Source: UMGS1279 sp045630265 (GTDB lineage Bacteria; Bacillota; Clostridia; Oscillospirales; Acutalibacteraceae). From it: a DNA stretch of 64,000 nucleotides. Shown here one piece after another: positions 24,281 through 31,779 of this stretch. The notes beneath the pieces were generated by a model, which saw only the letters and a program-made list of their open reading frames with translations, was not told the DNA's origin and made no database searches. Position numbers and translations under genes: made by a program. The number at the start of each line of letters is the position of its first letter. The stretch's first letter is position 1. The DNA lies in assembly GCA_045630265.1 (NCBI GenBank), contig JAZQSV010000041.1, positions 1-64,000 on the forward strand. The letters are read 5' to 3'.

Positions 24281-25462
24281 CTATATTGAACGGTAGCGAA
24301 TAACCTTAATTTGTTTTCCGCCTTTTATGTAAACTCGGGGAATTCGGTGGGCAACTGCGCAAACAAGTTCATAATTTATGGTACCAAGCTCGGTGCTCAA
24401 TTTTTCTACGGGAAGTCCTTCACCAAAAACGGTAACGGTGTCGCCGCTTTGCACGCCATCCAGGTCAGTAACGTCAAGCATGGTCTGGTCCATACAAACT
24501 CTTCCCACTATGGGAGCCAAGGTATTCCCAATAAGCATTTGTCCCTTGCCAGACAAACCTCTCATATATCCGTCGGCGTAGCCAATGGATATAGTAGCGA
24601 TCTTCATATCCTTTTTGGCAGTAAAGGTTTTTCCGTAGCTAATGCTGTCGCCCCTTTTAATGTTTTTAACCTGAGTAACCTTTGCCTTAACTGTCATAAT
24701 AGGCTTTAAGGGGATAGGAAGATTTAAATCCTTAGAGGGGGTAAGCCCATAAAGAATAATGCCGGCTCGGTAAAGGTCAGACGGCTCCGAAACGCTATCT
24801 AAAAGTGTGGCGGCCGAATTAGAGCAGTGAAGTTCCAGTTCACCCTTGCCGCAGTCGGCAGCTATCTGCCTTAAAATCTCACTAGCCGACGTAAAGAGTG
24901 CGTATTGTTGCTTTTTAAATACGGCGCCCTCGTCATTATCTCTGTCAGCAGTAGCAAAATGAGTAAACCCTCCTGTAATATTAAGCCCCCTTAAGGCAAA
25001 AACCTTTTTTATGTTTTCTCTCAAAGTTTTTGTGTCACTGCCTTGTCTGCAGTCAAAACCAAGGCGGCCCATACCGGTGTCAAGTTTTATATGGCATTTA
25101 AGGGTAACGCCTGCATCGGTTGCCGCTTTGCTTAGCCGCTTTGCACATTCAAGGTCGTAGATGCAAGCGGTAATGTCGTTCTTTGCAAGGTCCAAGACCG
25201 AATTCACGTCGGTATTTCCAAAAAGCAAAATTTCACCCTTGGTTTTAGCAAAACGAAGGTCTAATGCTTCATAAACGTTAGAAACGGCAAAACGTTTAAT
25301 TCCCATACTATAAAGCTCTTTTGCCACCATTTTGGCGCCGTGGCCGTATGCATTGGCCTTAACAACGGCAATAATTTTTTCGGCGGGTATAAGTTTTAAA
25401 ATTTGCTCAGTATTAAACTTTAGTGCATCAAGATTTATCTCTGCCCAAACGTGATAATACAT
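24281..25462 (-). CDS. alr: Alanine racemase
   Basis: A 393-residue PLP enzyme that interconverts L- and D-alanine for peptidoglycan (and possibly in spores). The PLP lysine lies in AVVKANAYGHG near residue 35; other marks are HIKLDTGMGRLGF, HCSNSAATL, RAGIILYG, SYGKTF, the catalytic Tyr region SIGYADGYMRGL, and GRVCMDQTMLDVT. ATG 25462 follows GGGAG by seven bases; nine more codons in frame lack a site. It ends about 50 bases before comM starts and both read on the minus strand, so co-transcription is possible. Confidence 0.97.
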   Translation of the reverse strand: MYYHVWAEINLDALKFNTEQILKLIPAEKIIAVVKANAYGHGAKMVAKELYSMGIKRFAVSNVYEALDLRFAKTKGEILLFGNTDVNSVLDLAKNDITACIYDLECAKRLSKAATDAGVTLKCHIKLDTGMGRLGFDCRQGSDTKTLRENIKKVFALRGLNITGGFTHFATADRDNDEGAVFKKQQYALFTSASEILRQIAADCGKGELELHCSNSAATLLDSVSEPSDLYRAGIILYGLTPSKDLNLPIPLKPIMTVKAKVTQVKNIKRGDSISYGKTFTAKKDMKIATISIGYADGYMRGLSGKGQMLIGNTLAPIVGRVCMDQTMLDVTDLDGVQSGDTVTVFGEGLPVEKLSTELGTINYELVCAVAHRIPRVYIKGGKQIKVIRYRSI

Positions 25463-25676
25463 ACTTTGTCTCCCAAAACAAATATTCAAATATTATAAAT
25501 ATTATACACTCAAAAACTCGCTTAGTCAAGTCGCAAAGGCATAGCAAGGGATGGTGTCGAATACAAGTCTTTCTTGCGATTATTAAAAAAATATTTTCTG
25601 ATTTAAGGCCGAAAAAGGGGTAATAATTTTTATGTAAAGCCAAGGCCTTGTAAAACTTTATTCAGGGGGTATTTTT

Positions 25677-26444
25677 TTGCAGTACGGAAAGGTAGTAATT
25701 TGCGGCGTTGATACGTCCAAGCTTCCCGTTTTAAAGGAATCAGAAAAGGAGGAGTTGCTAAAAAAGGCAAGAGCTGGGGATAAAGCAGCCAGAGAGCAAC
25801 TAATAAATGGCAATTTACGGTTAGTGCTTAGCGTTATAAAGAGATTTGTAGGTCGAGGGGAAAATCCCGACGACCTTTTTCAAATAGGTTGTATAGGACT
25901 CATTAAATCAATAGACAATTTTGATATAACCCAGCAGGTAAAGTTTTCCACCTATGCGGTGCCAATGATAATTGGAGAAATAAGGAGATTTTTAAGGGAT
26001 AATTCTCCTGTAAGGGTCAGCCGCTCCATAAAGGACACTGCCTATAAGGCAATGCAGGCAAAGGAAAAACTAACCGCCAAGCTTGGCCGAGAGCCTACCG
26101 TTACCGAAATTGCAAGGGAGCTTGACATTAAAAGAGAAGAGGTTGTAATTGCACTGGAGAGTATAGTAGAACCAATGTCCCTTTACGAGCCGGTTTTCTC
26201 AGACGGCGGAGATACCCTTTACGTTTTGGATCAGCTTGGGGATAAGGGAGACGAGTCGGGCTGGCTAGATGAAATATCCTTTAAGGAGACCATTAAAAAC
26301 CTAAGTGACAGAGAGAAAAAAATAATGCGGCTTAGGTTTATATATGGCAAAACTCAAACCGAGGTTTCAAAGGAAATAGGCATTTCACAAGCTCAGGTAA
26401 GCCGACTTGAAAAGGGTGTTATTGATAGGATAAAAAAGGGCTGA
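25677..26444 (+). CDS. sigG: RNA polymerase sporulation sigma factor SigG
   Basis: SigG directs late forespore transcription in spore formers. The 255-residue protein starts with the SigG signature VICGVDTSKLPVL, which binds anti-sigma factors, then region 2 (DDLFQIGCIGLIKSIDNFD, STYAVPMIIGEIRRFLRD), region 3 and region 4 ending in QTEVSKEIGISQAQVSRLEK. The TTG start is supported by CAGGGGGT seven bases upstream. In most Clostridia and Bacilli sigG follows spoIIGA-sigE; those genes are absent here, so sigG stands alone between alr and a terminator. A sigma-F promoter was looked for but not clearly seen. Confidence 0.94.
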   Translation: MQYGKVVICGVDTSKLPVLKESEKEELLKKARAGDKAAREQLINGNLRLVLSVIKRFVGRGENPDDLFQIGCIGLIKSIDNFDITQQVKFSTYAVPMIIGEIRRFLRDNSPVRVSRSIKDTAYKAMQAKEKLTAKLGREPTVTEIARELDIKREEVVIALESIVEPMSLYEPVFSDGGDTLYVLDQLGDKGDESGWLDEISFKETIKNLSDREKKIMRLRFIYGKTQTEVSKEIGISQAQVSRLEKGVIDRIKKG

Positions 26445-26468
26445 CTAAAAGATATAAGCATTAAAATA

Positions 26469-26516
26469 AAAAGGATAGTAAAGAACAAAAGAATGTTCCT
26501 TGCTATCCTTTAATTT
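26469..26516. terminator. Terminator between sigG and the endonuclease gene
   Basis: A long hairpin (26469-26486 with 26494-26511, two G-T positions) with T-rich tails on both strands serves these converging genes. Confidence 0.8.
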
Positions 26517-26545
26517 TTATGCTTTGCGAAGCTTTTAAAGAATTA

Positions 26546-28093
26546 TTATTCTACCGTTTCTTCGGCTTCAAGCTCATTTAATTTCTTTTTCTCGCGGATA
26601 AGGAAAATAACAACAACTGCGGCTCCGCCAAGAATTACTACTGAACCGATAACAATAATTATAATTAAAGCTTTGTTTTTGCCCTTGCCCTCATTGTCAT
26701 TGTCGGAGTTTTGGTTATCATTTTTGTCCTTGCTGTCCTCGCCGCTTATAATAGCCGAGGTTTCGGTAAAGCCACAATCTATGCAGGTGTGGGAGCGAAT
26801 GCCCTCTTCCTTTTTAGTGGCTTCTTTTACAATTTTCCAATCACTGAAGTTGTGCACACCGCTAGGGTTGGTAGCGGCGCCTTTTTCTACTGTAGCACCA
26901 CATTCCTTACAAACCTTATCACCCGAATAGCCGTTTGTTACGCAGGTCTCACGAACATAGTTTTTAACTTCAGTTTCGGTATGGGAGCAACCTGTAGTTG
27001 TGGGTTTATTTGTTGTAGGCTTACTGGTTGTAGTATTACCGCCCTGATTGTTTGCAGGGGGTGTAGTGGTATTAGTATTATTGTTGTTGTTAGTATTATT
27101 GTTAGTGTTATTGTTGTTAGTATTTCCACCGTTACCGCTTGGAGTTTGGGTGGTACCACTCTTAGCAATACCTGAAGGGGTAGTTACTGTATTTGGAATT
27201 TCTTCACCAAATAATAGCCAAGCATATTCGGGGTAGTCAACAAATACGTTTCTAACACCGGTGATAGACTGAACTGCATCGTTTCGGCCAAGCTCCCAGG
27301 TATCAACCGGGTCCTCTTCCATCCACTGTAGTAAAACTTCTTTGCTTTCTATAACGCCTGACGGACCCCACATATAACTTGTGTTACCCCAACGAACATA
27401 TGTATAAAGCATCATTCTTGCACAGTCACCCCGTAAATCATACTGGCCGTTTGCAAAATGGTTAGGGTTAAAATAGTTGCTGTTGGTAGTAGTGCCGTAT
27501 GCCTTGTTGCCGCGGCTTGTGTTTTCGTTTGATGAGGTAGGACGTACGGTCATAATATCTGTAGCTTCGTTGCGGTCGGTGTTATCAACACTCTTATAAG
27601 CGGTTTTGCTCTTAGGCCAGCAGTGTTCGCGATTCCAGGTAGAACCCCCGTCCCAAGAAGGACCAATACCTGTGCCCGAATAAAGTGAGGCTATTTTAGT
27701 GCTTGTCTTAGCACTGTTCTGGCAATCAGTAAAGGGGGATAAATAGCGTATTTCACCGTAGCTTGTAAGTTTTTTGTGGTTATCCTTCATTAATTCCTGA
27801 AGTTGCTTATAAAGAGCGCTATTAGGAGTTTGATTTAAAGCGCTGTTTCCTGCAAGAGCGGAAAGTTCGGCGTAGGAAGTGTTGTTATCATTATAAAAGG
27901 CGATAGCGTTTTGCGAAAGATAGGTTGCGTCCTGCTCGCGGGTGCCCCAGTTTTTGATGACTTTTGAGTATGAGCCATAGCTACCGTAGACATATTCAAC
28001 GGTTTGGGCGCTTGCCACAAGACTTGTAAAAACAAGAGAAAGCACCAAAGCAAGGCAAACGGACCATTTGCCAAATGTTTTAACGGTTTTCAT
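26546..28093 (-). CDS. Secreted, membrane-anchored endonuclease I
   Basis: A 515-residue cell-surface nuclease. Residues 1-30 form a signal peptide. The endonuclease I domain (roughly 90-300) has the family core STWNREHCWPKS with the His/Glu metal site, DIMTVRPTSSNENTSRGN and YFNPNHFANGQYDLRGDCAR. A low-complexity Asn/Thr/Pro/Gly linker (about 310-370) leads to a region with two CxxC pairs (VCKECG, TCIDCG) resembling zinc-ribbon repeats. A hydrophobic segment near 480-500 and a basic tail complete a wall-spanning anchor. Such nucleases can degrade extracellular DNA for nutrition or biofilm remodelling; the latter is notable given the Pel operon nearby. Not co-transcribed with neighbours. Confidence 0.9.
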   Translation of the reverse strand: MKTVKTFGKWSVCLALVLSLVFTSLVASAQTVEYVYGSYGSYSKVIKNWGTREQDATYLSQNAIAFYNDNNTSYAELSALAGNSALNQTPNSALYKQLQELMKDNHKKLTSYGEIRYLSPFTDCQNSAKTSTKIASLYSGTGIGPSWDGGSTWNREHCWPKSKTAYKSVDNTDRNEATDIMTVRPTSSNENTSRGNKAYGTTTNSNYFNPNHFANGQYDLRGDCARMMLYTYVRWGNTSYMWGPSGVIESKEVLLQWMEEDPVDTWELGRNDAVQSITGVRNVFVDYPEYAWLLFGEEIPNTVTTPSGIAKSGTTQTPSGNGGNTNNNNTNNNTNNNNNTNTTTPPANNQGGNTTTSKPTTNKPTTTGCSHTETEVKNYVRETCVTNGYSGDKVCKECGATVEKGAATNPSGVHNFSDWKIVKEATKKEEGIRSHTCIDCGFTETSAIISGEDSKDKNDNQNSDNDNEGKGKNKALIIIIVIGSVVILGGAAVVVIFLIREKKKLNELEAEETVE

Positions 28094-28244
28094 AAATAAA
28101 CTCCTTTTAAAAAAGTGATAAAGTTCAAACGTAATTCACGCTAAATTTTATTATACCATAGATTTTTCGAAAAAGAAAGATATAAGTAATATTTTGTAGT
28201 GAAAATATTAAAAATGTCGAAGGAGGGCATAAAGTATGCCTTTA

Positions 28245-28273
28245 TTGACATTTATCTTAAAATATGATAAAAT
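28245..28273 (+). promoter_or_regulatory. Promoter of the purine riboswitch-nucleoside kinase unit
   Basis: TTGACA at 28245-28250 and TAAAAT at 28268-28273 are 17 bases apart, placing the transcript start near 28280, about 25 bases before the aptamer. Confidence 0.75.
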
Positions 28274-28305
28274 AAATAGGTAAAGGATATTGAATTTCAA
28301 GCGAA

Positions 28306-28390
28306 TTGGTATAAGCTTGCAATATGGGCAAGCGTTTCTACAAACCGCCGAAAATGGTTGACTACCTGTATTTAAGGTGGTCTTTTTTTT
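28306..28390 (+). ncRNA. Purine riboswitch, guanine class, with overlapping terminator
   Basis: The aptamer core is complete: GGTATAA (P1 and J1/2), the P2 stem GCTTGC/GCAAGC around ATATGG, GTTTCTAC, a P3 stem AACC/GGTT, and GACTACC. The C in GACTA is the position that pairs with the ligand and specifies guanine or hypoxanthine (adenine switches have U). The bases GACTACCT (28360-28367) also form the left arm of a terminator with AGGTGGTC (28375-28382) followed by eight T. Aptamer and terminator cannot form together, so ligand binding should permit transcription (ON switch), as in the adenine switch of pbuE. Confidence 0.9.
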
Positions 28391-28442
28391 ATAATAAAAC
28401 ACCTTAATTTAGCCAGATAAATATTTTAAGGAGAAGAGATAA

Positions 28443-30146
28443 GTGAAACTTTTAGTAGACGGAAAGGTTTATTTTGCAAAACCGGAGCAGTCCCTTTACG
28501 ACATAGCAAAGGAACTTGGCTTTATAACGGGTAAACTTTCAACCGACCCTATTGCCGCAAAAATTGCGGGTAGAATATTTACCCTTAATTACATACCCGT
28601 AAGGGAAAAGGACCTTACTCCCGATCGCCGTTCTATTCGTACTGCAATGGCGGCATCCGAAGGTGTTATAAACCTTATAAGGTACCAAAGCGACGTAGGA
28701 AGGGACGTTTACACCCGCACCGCGCAATTTATTTTGTTTTTGGCCATTAGCCGGCTTTATCCCAAAGCCCAAAGCAGTATGAACTGTACTATAGGCAGCG
28801 GGCTTTACATTAAGGTTGTGGGGGATAAGAACTTTTCGGCCGCCGCCCTAAAACAAGAAGTAATGAATATAGTAAAGGAAGATTTTACGCTCAAGCGCAA
28901 AAAAATACAAACCAAAGAGCTAATTGAATATTATGACAGTATTGGTATGCGTGATAAAGCGCGACTTCTTTTCTACCGTCAAAAGGACAGAATAGACGTT
29001 TATGAAAATAATGGATTTTTAGATTATTTTTACGGCGAGATGGCACCCTCTACGGGGTACCTTCGTTCCTTTGACATACTTCCTGCTCCCGAAGGCTTTA
29101 TATTTGTATATCCCGATAGTCAGAATCCTGACAAAGTTTCGACCTATACTGAAAGCCCCAATCTTTTCAGCATTTCTAGGGAGAGCAAAAAGTGGGGCGA
29201 GCTTATGGGCTGCGCAACGGTAGCCGATTTGAATAAGCTTGTAGAGAATGGCAAGGTGCGAGAGCTTGTTAGAGTTAATGAAGCTTTGCACGAAAAGAAA
29301 TTTTCTCAGATTGCGGATATGATTTGTGAGAGAGGTGCCAAGGCAGTAATGCTTGCGGGGCCAAGTTCTTCGGGCAAAACCACTTCTGCCAACCGTCTTG
29401 CTACTCAGCTTAGGGTTCATGGCAAAAAACCGGTGCTTATGAGCTTAGATGACTATTATATTGATAGGGATAAAATTCTTCCCGGCCCCGATGGCAAGGT
29501 AGATTTAGAGAATATAAACACTATTGATACAGAGCTTTTTAAAGAACAGTTATCAAAGCTCATTGCAGGTGAGGAGGTTGAAATTCCGGAGTTTAATTTC
29601 AAGCTTGGTAAAAGGCAGTGGACAGGGAATAAGCTTCGGCTTAGTGAGAATTCGGTTATAATAGTAGAGGGAATTCACGGACTTAATCCTATGCTTTTAC
29701 CAAAAGAGCTAGATAAACAGCTTATTTTCCGACTTTTTGTAACACCTCTTTTGCCCCTTTCCTTAGACCACCATAACCGTATTCCTACAAGCTATTTACG
29801 TCTGCTTCGCCGAATAGTAAGGGACTACGCTACAAGAGGCGCTACAGTTCAAAGAACGCTTTCTATGTGGGATTCGGTAAGACGGGGTGAAAAGAAGTGG
29901 ATTTTCCCCTATCAAGAAAATGCCGATGTTATTTTCAACAGTTCCACACTTTATGAGCTAGCGGTGCTTAAAAAGCACATATATCCGCTGCTAAAAGAGA
30001 TAGATGCTTCGGATGAGTATTACTCAGACGTCAGGACAATAGTAAAATTTTTAAACTACGTTTGTGAGGCGGATATAGAAAACGAAATTCCCCCCACAAG
30101 TATCGTAAGGGAATTTATAGGCGGTAACAGCTTTTACCAAAACTAA
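28443..30146 (+). CDS. TGS-domain nucleoside kinase (uridine-kinase-like)
   Basis: A 567-residue protein with an N-terminal TGS-like domain (first 60 residues), a middle region related to the second N-terminal domain of threonyl-tRNA synthetase (IGSGLYIKVVG onward), and a C-terminal P-loop kinase of the phosphoribulokinase/uridine kinase family (Walker A AGPSSSGKTTSAN near residue 297, then MSLDDYYIDR and IIVEGIHGLNP). Such proteins are usually annotated uridine kinase. Here a guanine-class ON riboswitch precedes the gene, which argues for a purine nucleoside such as inosine or guanosine as the real substrate. The GTG start follows AAGGAG by nine bases. A terminator follows. Confidence 0.88.
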   Translation: MKLLVDGKVYFAKPEQSLYDIAKELGFITGKLSTDPIAAKIAGRIFTLNYIPVREKDLTPDRRSIRTAMAASEGVINLIRYQSDVGRDVYTRTAQFILFLAISRLYPKAQSSMNCTIGSGLYIKVVGDKNFSAAALKQEVMNIVKEDFTLKRKKIQTKELIEYYDSIGMRDKARLLFYRQKDRIDVYENNGFLDYFYGEMAPSTGYLRSFDILPAPEGFIFVYPDSQNPDKVSTYTESPNLFSISRESKKWGELMGCATVADLNKLVENGKVRELVRVNEALHEKKFSQIADMICERGAKAVMLAGPSSSGKTTSANRLATQLRVHGKKPVLMSLDDYYIDRDKILPGPDGKVDLENINTIDTELFKEQLSKLIAGEEVEIPEFNFKLGKRQWTGNKLRLSENSVIIVEGIHGLNPMLLPKELDKQLIFRLFVTPLLPLSLDHHNRIPTSYLRLLRRIVRDYATRGATVQRTLSMWDSVRRGEKKWIFPYQENADVIFNSSTLYELAVLKKHIYPLLKEIDASDEYYSDVRTIVKFLNYVCEADIENEIPPTSIVREFIGGNSFYQN

Positions 30147-30162
30147 ATATATAACAAAAAAG

Positions 30163-30192
30163 AAGCTCTCGGCCAATGCCGAGAGCTTTTGT
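30163..30192. terminator. Terminator at the end of the pel operon and of the kinase gene
   Basis: A 10-bp stem (30164-30173 with 30178-30187) with A and T runs on both sides lies between the converging nucleoside kinase gene and the last gene of the pel operon. Confidence 0.88.
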
Positions 30193-30202
30193 TCTATTTA
30201 AT

Positions 30203-31762
30203 TTATACAAAGGCAACTTTACTCTCTTCCTTGTGCATATACATAGCCTGGTCGGCCTTTGCAAAAACGTCCTCGTAAACTCTGTCAATTACGGGGTCAA
30301 AGAGTGCAACACCTCTTGCAACTGAAACAGCAACTTTTTTATCACACACGGTAACAAAATCTTTAGAACAGGCCTCATCCATACACCCTAAAAGGGTGTG
30401 GTAGTTAGAGTAGTCATCACCCTTTAAAATAATGGCAAATTCATCGCCACCAATACGGAAAATGGTGCTATCCTTAAATATATCGGTAAGGATTTTTGCG
30501 GTATGTATAATTAAATCATTACCAACATCGTGGCCGTATTTGTCGTTGGTTTGCTTTAGGTTATTTATGTCGGCTACCACTACGCCAAATTTAGGGTTAC
30601 CACAACAAATATCTTTGTTTAGCTCTGCAATGGCTTCGGTGTATGCTGTACTATTTTTAATGCCGGTCAGAGAATCTCTGTAAGCCAGTGCGTTAATGTA
30701 GGTGGTATATTCTTTGATTTTTGCATAGGCGCTAGTTAAAACGCGGGAAAGGGTACCTACCTCGTCCTTAGATTCTATGGGAATTTCCTTAAGGTCGGTT
30801 TCATTTACACCAAGCGCCATTGTTTCGGCGGCGGAGGTGAGTTGCTTTAAGGGGCGTATAATTCTGTTTGTAACAACTATAGTATAAATAATCGAACAAA
30901 TAAGAACAATGATAAATGCAAAAACTATTTTGCTGAGCATAGGATGAATATCGTGTTGAATATCCTTATAATCAGCGCGAAGTTCTAAAAGCATACCGTT
31001 ATTAAGCTGGGAGTTTGCCTTTGTGTGGGGATTTGCAGATTCTTCATGTTCAACCTTATTGTATTGAGTTTGACCGTCTTTGGAAATGAGCACGGCGTAG
31101 CCACTTTCGTAAACGTTAATATTCTGAATACGTTTTATCAGGTAGCTGAAGTCCATATCGAAGCCTACAACACCCACAAGCTCGTTTTGTATGTAAATCG
31201 GGGAAACGTAGGAAATAAGCTGATTTGAATGGCCCGGGAAGTAGTAGGGCTCAAGCCACACGCCCTCCCTTGCATTTACTGCGGTATAATACCAACCAAC
31301 GTTTTGGATATCATCCTTACCGAACTGATTAAGATCTGTAAGGGGCATGTCCTTCAAAGATCCGTTTATAATCATCTTATAAAAACCGCTTGTACCGTCG
31401 GAGACGCTCGGGTCAAGGCGAATATAAAATCCCTCTATACCGTTTGTGTTGAGAGCGATCTCAATTAGCATGCTTTCCATTTTTGCAAGGTATGTATTGC
31501 GGGCAGTTTTATTTTCAAGATCATCTGCGTCTTTGATTTCGGTAATAGCATAATGCACCGCAATGCTTGCAGATTTTGTAATATCCCCCAATACGTCGTT
31601 AATTTGCGCAGCTTCCTTTTGGCAAACGTTGTTTAAAATTCTATCAGCATCACGGTGCATAACCTCGTGGGTCATTTCAACCGCAATAACAGATACTATT
31701 GCAGTAATAATCAGAAGTCCCGAAATAACAACGGTTAGTATTTTAGTTTTAATTGACTTCAT
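30203..31762 (-). CDS. dCache-HAMP-GGDEF diguanylate cyclase
   Basis: A 519-residue membrane receptor that should make c-di-GMP. Layout: a first transmembrane helix (about 8-28), an extracellular double-Cache sensor domain (about 35-275, with YFPGHSNQLISYVSPIY typical of Cache pockets), a second helix (about 280-300), HAMP (about 302-355), and a C-terminal GGDEF domain with an intact RIGGDEFA active site. A clear RxxD inhibition site is not present at the usual spacing. It is the last gene of the pel operon, 17 bases after the GGDEF/EAL gene, so the signal that activates Pel (through PelD) is encoded with the polymer machinery. GGGAGG precedes the ATG. Confidence 0.92.
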   Translation of the reverse strand: MKSIKTKILTVVISGLLIITAIVSVIAVEMTHEVMHRDADRILNNVCQKEAAQINDVLGDITKSASIAVHYAITEIKDADDLENKTARNTYLAKMESMLIEIALNTNGIEGFYIRLDPSVSDGTSGFYKMIINGSLKDMPLTDLNQFGKDDIQNVGWYYTAVNAREGVWLEPYYFPGHSNQLISYVSPIYIQNELVGVVGFDMDFSYLIKRIQNINVYESGYAVLISKDGQTQYNKVEHEESANPHTKANSQLNNGMLLELRADYKDIQHDIHPMLSKIVFAFIIVLICSIIYTIVVTNRIIRPLKQLTSAAETMALGVNETDLKEIPIESKDEVGTLSRVLTSAYAKIKEYTTYINALAYRDSLTGIKNSTAYTEAIAELNKDICCGNPKFGVVVADINNLKQTNDKYGHDVGNDLIIHTAKILTDIFKDSTIFRIGGDEFAIILKGDDYSNYHTLLGCMDEACSKDFVTVCDKKVAVSVARGVALFDPVIDRVYEDVFAKADQAMYMHKEESKVAFV

Positions 31763-31779
31763 TTTTCTGCCTCCCTTTT

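Noticed and set aside
27040..27140. Short tandem repeats that might suggest a CRISPR-like array
   Set aside because: They are Asn/Thr codon repeats of the protein linker; there are no spacers of constant length.
26711..27236. Plus-strand ORFs antisense to the endonuclease gene
   Set aside because: They result from the repetitive Asn/Thr linker read in reverse; the minus-strand protein has clear domains.
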